Below are positions 1 through 6,674 of a DNA stretch of 11,386 bases, piece after piece. Position 1 is the first letter of the stretch. Each line of letters begins with the position of its first letter. Location: the NCBI GenBank assembly GCA_017473285.1, contig JAFULP010000029.1, positions 1 to 11,386 of the forward strand. The letters are read 5' to 3'. The notes beneath the pieces are model-generated. The model did no database searches, was not told the DNA's origin, and saw only the letters and a list, made by a program, of their open reading frames with translations. The position numbers were made by a program, and so were the translations under genes. This DNA comes from Clostridia bacterium (lineage in GTDB: Bacteria; Bacillota; Clostridia; Christensenellales; UBA1242).

Positions 1-416
1 ATAATTTCTTGATTTTTGCTAAGTTCTAGGCTCATTTGCTTAGATGTTAAATTACACATATCTGGATGAGTGCTACTATGAAGCCCAATTTCAAAGCCTC
101 GCTCGGCAATGCTACGGGCAACATCTGGATAATCTTCCACCCAAAAACCCACCAAAAAGAATGTAGCATTAACGCCATACTCCTCACATACGGTCATAAT
201 TTCAGCCGTTTTATCCGCACCCCACGCAGCGTCAAAAGAAATAGCAACTTTTTTTTCATCAGTTTGCACGCTATAAATAGGCAATTTTTTAACCTTGCTA
301 TTAAAATACACATTTGCCACTTGCAATGTATTATTGCTAGTAGCACAAATAACGAATAAGCCCACAAATAGCACATATATGGCAATTGTACGCTTGCTCA
401 TTATTAGCCGTTTCAT
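1..416 (-). CDS. PdaB-type polysaccharide deacetylase, N-terminal part (truncated by window edge)
   Basis: Reading leftward from an ATG at 416, the frame stays open for 138 codons to the window edge. Residues about 8-25 are a hydrophobic signal or membrane anchor. A NodB-homology domain follows: ISFDAAWG (D62) replaces the usual TFDDG and resembles the FDxxWG form of the sporulation deacetylase PdaB; VNATFFLVG is the next conserved strand; GLHSSTHPDM (H113, H117) is the metal-binding HxxxH motif. Members of this fold remove acetyl groups from peptidoglycan or other polysaccharides outside the membrane, and PdaB of Bacillus subtilis is needed for spore cortex integrity. The C-terminal catalytic half lies outside the window. 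The start at 416 is chosen over the in-frame ATG at 401 because AAAGGAG lies 9 nt upstream of it. The gene lies downstream of sigG on the same strand but is separated from it by a terminator. Family assignment is firm; the PdaB subgroup is likely, and the sporulation role is inferred. Confidence 0.85.
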   Translation of the reverse strand, partial: MKRLIMSKRTIAIYVLFVGLFVICATSNNTLQVANVYFNSKVKKLPIYSVQTDEKKVAISFDAAWGADKTAEIMTVCEEYGVNATFFLVGFWVEDYPDVARSIAERGFEIGLHSSTHPDMCNLTSKQMSLELSKNQEI

Positions 417-425
417 AGATATCTA

Positions 426-432
426 CTCCTTT
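426..432 (-). promoter_or_regulatory. Shine-Dalgarno site of the deacetylase gene
   Basis: Minus-strand AAAGGAG, 9 nt before the ATG at 416. It selects this start over the downstream in-frame ATG. Confidence 0.75.
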
Positions 433-443
433 AATTTAACCTA

Positions 444-472
444 TAAATATGCATTAAATCAACCTAAAATGC
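444..472 (-). promoter_or_regulatory. Possible SigE-type promoter of the deacetylase gene
   Basis: On the minus strand GCATTTT (472-466), a 14-nt spacer and CATATTTA (451-444) resemble the SigE pattern KMATATT-N14-CATACAHT. The -35 matches at 6 of 7 positions and the -10 at about 5 of 8. Spacing is right and the leader would be roughly 20 nt, ending in a good ribosome site. pdaB of B. subtilis is recalled as SigE-dependent, which agrees, but in such AT-rich DNA chance matches are common. Confidence 0.3.
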
Positions 473-483
473 CAAAAACTTTT

Positions 484-525
484 GCAAAAAAAGCAGGTTT
501 TTGCCCGCTTTTTATATTTTTTTGT
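484..525 (-). terminator. Hairpin terminator of sigG, possibly usable in both directions
   Basis: AAAAAGC (488-494) pairs with GCTTTTT (507-513). Inside, one A-C mismatch is followed by two G-C pairs and a six-base loop. Read on the minus strand the stem is followed by a run of seven T, as expected for an intrinsic terminator after sigG, which stops at 561. The plus strand also has a T-rich tail. It insulates the deacetylase gene from sigG transcription. Confidence 0.65.
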
Positions 526-560
526 CTAATCTAATTTTTTACCACTCAATTTTGTACCCT

Positions 561-1334
561 TTATGACATATATCGTTTAATTTGCTCAAGGGCATTTTTT
601 TCAAGCCTACTTACTTGCGCTTGTGAGATGCCAATTTCGTCGCTTACTTCCATTTGAGTTTTTCCAGCAAAGTATCTTAAGTCCAATATTTGTTTTTCCC
701 TATCGTTAAGGCTACGCACCGCATCTTTGAGGTCCACATTTTGGAGCCACTTTTCACCGCTTTGACTTTCATCGGCAAGATGTTCAAGTAGCATAACTTG
801 GTCATCGCCGTCATTATACATCTCCTCATCAAGCGATAGTGGTGCCGATATAGCGTCAATTGCATCCACCACTTCAAACAAGGTTAGATTTAAGTCGCTT
901 GCAATGTCTTCCAGCGACACCTCTTCCGATTTTTCCTTGCTTAACTTTTCCTTGCTTTTTAGCACCAAGTATGCGGTGTCACGCAAGCTTCGGCTTACAC
1001 GCATACTGCTTGAGTCACGCAAAAAGCGTTTAATTTCGCCCACAATCATAGGTACTGCATATGTGCTAAATCGTACGTTTAAAGTTAGGTCAAAATTGTC
1101 AATCGCCTTCATAAGCCCCACGCACCCTACTTGAAAAATGTCGTCCATACTTTCTTTCGTGTCGCAAAAGCGTTGGGCAACAGATAGTACCAGTCGCATA
1201 TTGCAATAAATAAAATGCTCTTTCGCCTGTTCACTGCCCAATTTAATTTGGTTTAAAATTGCCACAGTTTCATCATTTGTTAGCCTTGGAATATTAGAAG
1301 TATTAATGTTACAAATATACACTTTTCTTGACAT
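561..1334 (-). CDS. sigG: RNA polymerase sigma factor SigG (late forespore)
   Basis: A 257-residue sigma-70 family protein, close to the 260 residues of B. subtilis SigG. The N-terminus MSRKVYICNINTSNIPRL matches the SigG-specific leader (MSRNKVEICGVDTSKLPVL in B. subtilis). Region 2 spans about 45-110 with NMRLVLSVAQRF, DIFQVGCVGLMKAIDNFD and FSTYAVPMIVGEIKRFLRD. Region 3 covers about 112-180 with MRVSRSLRD and a YNDG segment. Region 4 covers about 205-255 with LNDREKQILDLRYF and the helix-turn-helix TQMEVSDEIGISQAQVSRLEK (225-246). SigG directs late gene expression in the engulfed forespore. AGGAG lies 5 nt before the start. Unlike the usual spoIIGA-sigE-sigG tandem, the gene is divergent from spoIIGA. 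Tyr43 sits where B. subtilis SigG has Asn45, the residue that lets the anti-sigma factor CsfB recognise it. Identity as SigG, not SigF, rests on the leader and the core motifs. Confidence 0.96.
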   Translation of the reverse strand: MSRKVYICNINTSNIPRLTNDETVAILNQIKLGSEQAKEHFIYCNMRLVLSVAQRFCDTKESMDDIFQVGCVGLMKAIDNFDLTLNVRFSTYAVPMIVGEIKRFLRDSSSMRVSRSLRDTAYLVLKSKEKLSKEKSEEVSLEDIASDLNLTLFEVVDAIDAISAPLSLDEEMYNDGDDQVMLLEHLADESQSGEKWLQNVDLKDAVRSLNDREKQILDLRYFAGKTQMEVSDEIGISQAQVSRLEKNALEQIKRYMS

Positions 1335-1349
1335 ACAAACTCCTACGCA

Positions 1350-1378
1350 TATTGTTTGCTAAGCGGTAAAATTTATAC
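1350..1378 (-). promoter_or_regulatory. Possible SigF/SigG-type promoter of sigG
   Basis: On the minus strand GTATA (1378-1374), a 14-nt spacer and GCAAACAATA (1359-1350) fit the forespore pattern GYWTA-N14/15-GGNRANAHTR with one mismatch in the -10. sigG is known elsewhere to be driven by SigF and by itself. The weak point is distance: transcription would begin at about 1343, inside the ribosome-binding site (1344-1340), leaving almost no leader. The real promoter may lie elsewhere in the spacer. Confidence 0.28.
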
Positions 1379-1400
1379 CAAAAAATTGTAAAATTTTATA

Positions 1401-1428
1401 TTTCGACAAAGGTAGGCAAAATTATAAT
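1401..1428 (+). promoter_or_regulatory. Likely Spo0A-activated SigA promoter of spoIIGA-sigE
   Basis: A perfect -10 TATAAT (1423-1428) has no good -35 at 17 bp. TTTCGA at 1401-1406 (16-bp spacing) matches TTGACA at 3 of 6 positions and coincides with the 0A box. A strong -10, weak -35 and activator box in the -35 position are the layout of the spoIIG promoter. The leader would be about 48 nt. A weaker -10 (TAATAT, 1453-1458) is an alternative. Confidence 0.45.
1402..1408 (-). promoter_or_regulatory. Spo0A-binding site (0A box)
   Basis: The minus strand reads TGTCGAA, a perfect match to the 0A-box consensus TGNCGAA, within TTTGTCGAAA. It lies between divergent sigG and spoIIGA, 14 bp upstream of a TATAAT facing spoIIGA, so it overlaps where the -35 element would be. 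Phosphorylated Spo0A activates the spoIIG promoter of B. subtilis from boxes overlapping a poor -35 region, so position as well as sequence supports the call. Only one clear box is seen. Confidence 0.6.
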
Positions 1429-1482
1429 TTTATCCAAAAATTTTTATTCAAATAATATGTTTAAAAATGCTACAATCAAATT

Positions 1483-2298
1483 ATGAAAATATACATTGAA
1501 CAAGCAATTATCACCAATTTTATAATAGATTTTTGTATATTGCTTGTAATATCTAAATTAATTTGCCCCACAACAAAATACAAGCATATATTATTTTCTG
1601 CACTATTTGGAAGCATTGCTAGTTTAATTGCGCCTTATTGCAATAACTTAATTATCACCAATGCGTTAAAAATATTAACTAGTATAATAATGTTACAAAT
1701 TATTAAAATAAAAACTAAAAAACAAATATTTTTATCTTGTATGCTAATGCTTGTTTTAAGTTACATAATTGGCGGTGCAATTCTGTCTAATTTTGGCACT
1801 CAATCGGCAAGCGGTTATGCAATAAGTGGCGTTAGTTTGTTGCCAGTATTTGCAATAACTATAATTTTTACATTTATAAATTGCAAACTAATCACTTGGA
1901 TTAAGGCTAAAATAACCGCTAACTCCAATATTTACGACATCACTCTCGTCAATAATAACAAACAACTAAGCATTAAAAGTTTTATTGACTCTGGCAATGG
2001 ATTATACGACAACTCAAACCCTGTAAGTTTAATCAATTTTGACACATTTAGCAAACTTACTAATATAACGCTAAATCAATATTTAACTAATGATTTCAAT
2101 AGCCTTAATAATGCACATTTTATTGAAGCCAACACAATAGCGGGCAAACGCAAAATATTGGTATTTACAATCAACGAATTACGCATCAATAAGGACAAGA
2201 TAAAAACATACCCCAATGTAACTTTAGGCGTAGCCTTACATTTTGATAACACTAAGGAATACAAAGCAATTTTAAACTCGTGCTTTTGCTTTAATTAA
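1483..2298 (+). CDS. spoIIGA: Sporulation sigma-E processing peptidase SpoIIGA
   Basis: A 271-residue protein with two halves. The N-terminal half (about 7-140) has five hydrophobic segments, near 7-27, 36-54, 56-76, 82-103 and 114-137. The C-terminal half is a soluble aspartic-protease-like domain with IKSFIDSGNGLYD, where D169 in the DSGN motif matches the catalytic aspartate of B. subtilis SpoIIGA. The N-terminus MKIYIEQAIITNFIIDF also resembles that protein (MKIYLDVIWLLNF). SpoIIGA sits in the septal membrane and cleaves the pro-peptide of SigE after a signal from the forespore. Its substrate is encoded 22 bp downstream, so the two form an operon. No Shine-Dalgarno sequence is visible before the ATG, yet an in-frame stop at 1462-1464 leaves no ATG, GTG or TTG start upstream, so this start is kept. 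The length is somewhat below the roughly 300 residues usual for the family. Base composition is strongly AT-rich even for this window. Confidence 0.93.
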   Translation: MKIYIEQAIITNFIIDFCILLVISKLICPTTKYKHILFSALFGSIASLIAPYCNNLIITNALKILTSIIMLQIIKIKTKKQIFLSCMLMLVLSYIIGGAILSNFGTQSASGYAISGVSLLPVFAITIIFTFINCKLITWIKAKITANSNIYDITLVNNNKQLSIKSFIDSGNGLYDNSNPVSLINFDTFSKLTNITLNQYLTNDFNSLNNAHFIEANTIAGKRKILVFTINELRINKDKIKTYPNVTLGVALHFDNTKEYKAILNSCFCFN

Positions 2299-2308
2299 CA
2301 ATTTAAAA

Positions 2309-2315
2309 TAAGGAG
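2309..2315 (+). promoter_or_regulatory. Shine-Dalgarno site of sigE
   Basis: TAAGGAG ends 5 nt before the sigE ATG at 2321. It contrasts with the absent site before spoIIGA in the same operon. Confidence 0.8.
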
Positions 2316-2320
2316 TTATT

Positions 2321-3037
2321 ATGACACTACTATCAACAATCAAAAATTTATTCAACAAATACATATCCCCTATTTTTTCATCAAAGGAAGATATTGTAAA
2401 TTATATATTCACTAACGATTCTCTCCCAGCACCTTTAACTGATGACGATGAAAAAATGTATATTAATATGTTTGATACAGTCAATGATGATTACGCCCGC
2501 TCGCAACTCATCAAACACAATTTACGCCTAGTGCTATATATTGCCAAAAAATTTGAAACACCCAAAACCGAACTTGAAGATTTAGTGTCAGTTGGCGCAA
2601 TTGGGCTGGTTAAAGCGGTTGATAGTTTTAAGGCGGATAAAAATATTAAACTTGCCAACTACGCTTCCCGTTGTATTGAAAACGAAATATTGATGCATCT
2701 ACGAAAGGTGAACAAAACGCTTAATGAAGTCAGCCTTGACGAACCTTTAAGCGTGGATGACGAAGGTGGTGAATTGGTTATGTCTGACATCTTACCTTCC
2801 ACTGAAGATTGCTATAAGGAAGTTGAAAATGAAGACCAAAAAAAATTTTTACTAAACACCCTCTCGCAACTATCTGCCCGTGAGCGTGACATAATGATTA
2901 TGCGATATGGCTTGTATGGGCAAGATGAACTCACGCAAAAAGAAGTTGCCGAACTTTTAAATATTTCACAAAGTTACATTTCCCGCCTTGAGAAAAAGAT
3001 ATTAAAAAAATTAAAATTAACAATATTAAATAATTAA
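2321..3037 (+). CDS. sigE: RNA polymerase sigma factor SigE, pro-protein (early mother cell)
   Basis: A 238-residue sigma-70 family protein, about the family length (239 in B. subtilis). Residues 1 to about 28 are the amphipathic, lysine-containing pro-sequence that holds SigE inactive at the membrane. NYI at 27-29 aligns in register with YYI of B. subtilis, near the known processing site, and is followed by SLPAPL (EALPPPL there). Region 2 includes NLRLVLYIAKKFE, DLVSVGAIGLVKAVDSF and LANYASRCIENEILMHLRK. The linker has SLDEPLSVDDEGGELVMSD. Region 4 has LSARERDIMIMRYGL and the helix-turn-helix TQKEVAELLNISQSYISRLEK (205-225). SigE directs early mother-cell transcription after cleavage by SpoIIGA, encoded just upstream. 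Asp101 replaces the asparagine (Asn100 in B. subtilis) used by CsfB. SigK is the main alternative; linkage to spoIIGA and the pro-sequence favour SigE. Confidence 0.96.
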   Translation: MTLLSTIKNLFNKYISPIFSSKEDIVNYIFTNDSLPAPLTDDDEKMYINMFDTVNDDYARSQLIKHNLRLVLYIAKKFETPKTELEDLVSVGAIGLVKAVDSFKADKNIKLANYASRCIENEILMHLRKVNKTLNEVSLDEPLSVDDEGGELVMSDILPSTEDCYKEVENEDQKKFLLNTLSQLSARERDIMIMRYGLYGQDELTQKEVAELLNISQSYISRLEKKILKKLKLTILNN

Positions 3038-3104
3038 ATTAAAAATTATCAAATATTTAAATTAGAAAATAATAAAATAATTTAATTAATAAATTAAAAA
3101 TAAT

Positions 3105-3150
3105 AAAAAATAACTTAAAATAAGCATTGTCTTATGATAGGTTATTTTTT
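3105..3150. terminator. Bidirectional hairpin terminator between sigE and polA
   Basis: A perfect 10-bp outer stem, AAAAAATAAC (3105-3114) with GTTATTTTTT (3141-3150), encloses a 5-bp stem ATAAG (3120-3124) with CTTAT (3131-3135) and a six-base loop. Each strand has a run of six T on its 3' side, so it can end transcription from both convergent genes. The stem has few G-C pairs, so strength is uncertain. The rest of 3038-3203 is near-pure A+T without other recognisable structure. Confidence 0.6.
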
Positions 3151-3203
3151 GTTTTAATTATTTAAATATTTATTTTTTATTTAAAATAATTTATCAATTA
3201 TTT

Positions 3204-5726
3204 TTATTTTGCATCAAACCAAGATTTGCCAGCACTAACACTTACCGTTAATGGCACTGACAACTTAACAACATTTTCCATCTCTTCTTTTAATATTTTT
3301 GACACTTGCTCCAACTCATCTTTACAAGTATCCACAATCAATTCATCGTGTATTTGTAAAATAAGTTTACTTTTTAAATTTTGCTTTTTCATCCTATCTT
3401 GAACATTTATCATTGCCATCTTAATTATATCCGAAGCCGTGCCTTGAAGTGGCATATTCATCGCAACCCTTTCCCCAAACTGACGAAGCATATGGTTGGT
3501 AGCGGTAAGTTCTGGAATATACCTTATTCGTCCAAGCAATGTAGTGGCATATCCATTTTGCTTTGCCAATTCAACGCTATTATCCATATATTGTTTTATG
3601 CTTGGATATAATTCAAAATATTTGGCAATAAACTCTTTCGCTTCTTTAGGGGTTATATGCACATTTTTAGACAAACCATATTCACTAATACCATAAATAA
3701 TTCCAAAGTTAACCGATTTAGCCATTCTTCGCATATTTTCGGTCACCTTTTCAAGCGGAACGCCAAACACCCTACTAGCCGTTGAAGTGTGCACATCTTG
3801 CCCTTGTTCAAAGCATCTAATCAAATTTTCATCTTTACAAAAATGTGCTAGCAACCTTAATTCTATCTGGCTATAATCGGCCGACACTATCACACCATCT
3901 TCAAACGAACTGGTAAATAGTTTTCGCAACTCCTTACCTTCATCACTTCTAACTGGTATATTTTGAAGGTTTGGCTCACGAGAACTTAATCTGCCAGTAG
4001 CGGTAACAGTTTGAATAAATGTTGTGTGAATTTTGCCATTTTTAATATACGGCAAAAGCCCTTCCAAATATGTGCTACTGATTTTTGCCACTTTGCGATA
4101 TCTAATCAATTTTTCAACAATAGGATGCTGGTCTTGTATCGCCTCCAAAACATCAATGCTTGTACTTTTCTTGCCCTTGTATTGAAGTTTTAATTTGTCA
4201 AACAATATTTCATGCATTTGCTTAGGAGAGTTAATATTAAAGTTCTCACCCGACAACTCATAAATTTGAGCACTTAACATCTCTTGTTCTTCCGCATATT
4301 TTTGACTTAAATTTTTAATGGTTTCAGCATCAACTTGAATACCCATTACTTCCATTTCGTACAAAACTTTAACCAAATTCAACTCAAGGTCGTAATACAG
4401 TTTGGTCATATTCATTTGGTCCAACTGGCTTATGCCTAAAGCCTTTAATTTCAGCAATCCTACAGCCAAGTATTCAGTTGGCAACTCATTTTGCTCAATA
4501 AGCGCCGATAACTTAATTTCCTTTTCGTTAGACGCCAACAAATAGTACGCTAGCGATACATCGAAAAAGTTGTTCAACTCTATACGAAATTCGATAAGTT
4601 TATACATCGTCGTCTTTGCGTCGTATACCACTTTTTCAATGCTTTTACTCTCCAAAATTTGTTTGATTAATTGATATATTTCCGAATTGCCTAAATCTAT
4701 GCTCAAAAATTGATATTCACATTCCCCGCAAGCAAAACAAATGCCCGCATCATCAAAATTCACACCCACTTCGTCTTGTTTTAAAATTAAATTTAAAACA
4801 TTCTTTTTCGCATCCAAACCATCCATATCACGATGCTCAAAATTACTTTCCGCAACTTTTTGCGCACTTGATGAAACAAAATATTCATCCTTTTCACTTA
4901 TCGCTTTAAACTCAAGAGTTCTAAACACATTTCGCACATTTTCATCAAAAGGAAAGTCGTATCGTAGGTCATTTAGGTCATAATCTAATTCGTAATCAGT
5001 CTTTATTGTAGCCAATTGTTTAGATATATATGCTATTTCTTTTTGCTCTTGAAGTAACGCCTTAGTTTTGCCTGTTATGTTGTCAATATTGGCGTATATA
5101 TTATCAAGATTAGCGTATTGAGTAATTAATTTTAAGGCCGTCTTTTCACCTATACCTTTAACGCCTGGAATATTATCACTAGCATCCCCCATTATTGACT
5201 TCATCTCCACCACTTGATATGGTTCTATTCCGTATTTTTCTTTTAACCCCGCTTCATCCAAATCAGCAATTTCGCTTAAACCCTTTTGAGTGAGCCACAC
5301 ACGACATTGCGGGTTAATTAGTTGAAGTAAATCTCTATCGCCTGATATTAAAACTTTTTCAATATCATACTTTTTGGACAAACTACCAATAATATCATCC
5401 GCTTCAATCTCTGGCACTTCAATCACGGTTATGTTCATTTGCTTTAACAAATCTTTAACTATTGGAAGTTGCGCCCGCAATTCATCCGGCATAGGCTTTC
5501 TAGTGCCTTTATAATCGGCAAAAATATCATTTCTAAATGTGTGCTTGCCCGCATCAAATGCAACCGCTAAATATTTAGGCTGATTTTTAGTAATAATATT
5601 AATCAACATCTTAGCAAACCCAAATACCGCATTAGTTGGCGTCCTAGCCGAATTATACATAGGTGGCAGTGCATAAAAAGCCCTAAATATCAAACTATTT
5701 CCATCCACAATAAACAACTTATCCAT
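3204..5726 (-). CDS. polA: DNA polymerase I
   Basis: An 840-residue family A polymerase. Residues 1 to about 290 are the 5'-3' flap nuclease, with FIVDGNSLIFRAFYALP (D8), VPEIEADDIIG (D110, D111), ISGDRDLLQL (D130, D132) and MGDASDNIPGVKGIGEKTA (180-197). Residues about 310-460 have the exonuclease fold but lack the DxE and other acidic catalytic residues, so no proofreading is expected, as in Bacillus Pol I. The polymerase core has TVTATGRLSSREPNLQNIP (573-591), motif A DYSQIELR (D617), motif B RRMAKSVNFGIIYG (R666, K670, F674, Y678) and motif C QIHDELIVD (H793, D794). Pol I fills repair gaps and removes Okazaki primers. AAGGG-type ribosome site AAAGGGAAG lies shortly before the ATG. The gene has its own promoter candidate and faces sigE convergently. 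The nearby uvrB-uvrA act upstream of Pol I in excision repair. Confidence 0.98.
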   Translation of the reverse strand: MDKLFIVDGNSLIFRAFYALPPMYNSARTPTNAVFGFAKMLINIITKNQPKYLAVAFDAGKHTFRNDIFADYKGTRKPMPDELRAQLPIVKDLLKQMNITVIEVPEIEADDIIGSLSKKYDIEKVLISGDRDLLQLINPQCRVWLTQKGLSEIADLDEAGLKEKYGIEPYQVVEMKSIMGDASDNIPGVKGIGEKTALKLITQYANLDNIYANIDNITGKTKALLQEQKEIAYISKQLATIKTDYELDYDLNDLRYDFPFDENVRNVFRTLEFKAISEKDEYFVSSSAQKVAESNFEHRDMDGLDAKKNVLNLILKQDEVGVNFDDAGICFACGECEYQFLSIDLGNSEIYQLIKQILESKSIEKVVYDAKTTMYKLIEFRIELNNFFDVSLAYYLLASNEKEIKLSALIEQNELPTEYLAVGLLKLKALGISQLDQMNMTKLYYDLELNLVKVLYEMEVMGIQVDAETIKNLSQKYAEEQEMLSAQIYELSGENFNINSPKQMHEILFDKLKLQYKGKKSTSIDVLEAIQDQHPIVEKLIRYRKVAKISSTYLEGLLPYIKNGKIHTTFIQTVTATGRLSSREPNLQNIPVRSDEGKELRKLFTSSFEDGVIVSADYSQIELRLLAHFCKDENLIRCFEQGQDVHTSTASRVFGVPLEKVTENMRRMAKSVNFGIIYGISEYGLSKNVHITPKEAKEFIAKYFELYPSIKQYMDNSVELAKQNGYATTLLGRIRYIPELTATNHMLRQFGERVAMNMPLQGTASDIIKMAMINVQDRMKKQNLKSKLILQIHDELIVDTCKDELEQVSKILKEEMENVVKLSVPLTVSVSAGKSWFDAK

Positions 5727-5783
5727 AAACTTCCCTTTTTCTATTTTGTGTAAATTTAAATCTTTAATTTATTAAACTAAAAT

Positions 5784-5812
5784 ATTATATCACAATTAAA
5801 CAATTTCCACAA
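5784..5812 (-). promoter_or_regulatory. Likely SigA promoter of polA
   Basis: On the minus strand TTGTGG (5812-5807), exactly 17 nt and then TATAAT (5789-5784). The -10 is perfect and the -35 matches TTGACA at 3 of 6 positions. The leader would be about 50 nt. It lies between the lipoprotein terminator and polA, where an independent promoter is expected. Confidence 0.55.
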
Positions 5813-5833
5813 ATAAAACCAATACCTAACAAA

Positions 5834-5865
5834 AAATAAAAACAGCCAAATAACTGTTTTTATTT
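5834..5865 (-). terminator. Hairpin terminator of the lipoprotein gene
   Basis: A perfect 12-bp stem, AAATAAAAACAG (5834-5845) with CTGTTTTTATTT (5854-5865), and an 8-nt loop. On the minus strand the 3' arm is followed by more T residues, right after the lipoprotein stop at 5883 and before the polA promoter. G-C content of the stem is low (two pairs). Confidence 0.6.
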
Positions 5866-5882
5866 AATCAAATAAACTAAAA

Positions 5883-6572
5883 TTAAACTTTCTTTGAAAT
5901 CACATCTCCTGTAGTTGCATCAATCAACACACCTGAAGTTTCGCCTTCTGGTGAAATAATACCCACATACCAATAATAGCGGTTGCTTTCACCTGAATAA
6001 TCTTTTAAAATCTTAATAAACGCTTCACTTAAATTGTTCTCTTCTTTACTTAAAGCCTTAACGCTATCTTTAAGTTCTTCACACGCAATATCTATAGCGT
6101 TATCTTTTGACACTTGAAAACTTGATGAAACATTGGTAAGCGCTTGGCTAAAATTAACGCCATCTACCACCAATTCCAATGTAATTTCCGCATCATCTGC
6201 AATCACTTGCTCAATATCGGCAGAATAAGTGTTATCGTAAGGGCTTTTTTCCAAACTACCCACCACATTTTCACCATTTACAACTAAAGTGAAAGCATAT
6301 GTATCTTGTTTTAACATTTCATTATCAAGGCGTGCAAAAGTAACAATACCAAATGGCACAAGTTCGTTAACCACGCCATCTAACGCATAATCTTGTTCAC
6401 GCTGACCAGTACACACGGTTGCATAATATTCATCATTTTGCCCTGCAAATAGGTTGTTTCGTATCTCGATTAAGTGGTTATTAAAGTTGGTTTCCGCATC
6501 TTTGATTCCGCCACACCCAACAAACATTACACCACAAAGTGCGATTGATAAAATACATAGAATTTTTTTCAT
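5883..6572 (-). CDS. Predicted lipoprotein with C-terminal PepSY-like domain, function unknown
   Basis: A 229-residue protein not recognised as a named family over its full length. Residues 1-20 form a lipoprotein signal: two lysines, a hydrophobic stretch ILCILSIALCGVMFVGC, and a lipobox FVGC whose Cys20 would be lipidated, fixing the protein on the outer face of the membrane. The middle (about 25-145) has predicted strands and an acidic character, without motifs I know. The last 75 residues resemble a PepSY domain: VSKDNAIDIACEEL, a loop, then RYYWYVGII and SGVLIDATTGDVISKKV, the usual W-V ... DA-TG-V ending. PepSY domains are linked to protease inhibition or cell-surface binding, but that does not define a role here. 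The start at 6572 is preferred to the upstream ATG at 6593 because GGAG lies 6 nt before it and the signal peptide begins MKK there. It is divergent from the DUF421 gene and ends in its own terminator. Confidence 0.8.
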   Translation of the reverse strand: MKKILCILSIALCGVMFVGCGGIKDAETNFNNHLIEIRNNLFAGQNDEYYATVCTGQREQDYALDGVVNELVPFGIVTFARLDNEMLKQDTYAFTLVVNGENVVGSLEKSPYDNTYSADIEQVIADDAEITLELVVDGVNFSQALTNVSSSFQVSKDNAIDIACEELKDSVKALSKEENNLSEAFIKILKDYSGESNRYYWYVGIISPEGETSGVLIDATTGDVISKKV

Positions 6573-6578
6573 AATTTT

Positions 6579-6582
6579 CTCC
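6579..6582 (-). promoter_or_regulatory. Shine-Dalgarno site fixing the lipoprotein start
   Basis: Minus-strand GGAG, 6 nt before the ATG at 6572. No comparable site precedes the ATG at 6593, so the shorter protein is the likely product. Confidence 0.7.
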
Positions 6583-6674
6583 ATACATAACAATATGTGG
6601 ACAAAATGTTAAATAGAACAAAAAAAATTTTAAAAAAATGATTAAAAAGCACTAATATTGTAAAAATTAAATAT

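Noticed and set aside
66..359. Open frames on the plus strand over the deacetylase region
   Set aside because: They are antisense to the deacetylase frame, which carries NodB motifs and a ribosome site; the plus-strand peptides show no family features.
1471..1476. TACAAT as a -10 element of spoIIGA
   Set aside because: It ends 6 nt before the ATG, so transcription would begin at or inside the start codon.
3165..3184. A 20-nt sequence shared exactly with 10951-10970, both at 3' ends of minus-strand genes
   Set aside because: It consists only of A and T in low-complexity spacers, where such matches are expected by chance; no longer homology surrounds it.
4700..4800. Loss of proofreading residues in Pol I as a defect
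   Set aside because: Pol I of many Firmicutes has the same inactive exonuclease domain, so this is normal for the family.
6573..6593. Longer lipoprotein starting at the ATG at 6593
   Set aside because: It lacks a ribosome site, and the signal peptide begins naturally at MKK with GGAG placed 6 nt upstream.
6601..6674. Promoter for the DUF421 gene in the divergent spacer
   Set aside because: TAATAT at 6653-6658 and several SigG/SigE-like fragments were examined, but none has a matching partner at correct spacing.
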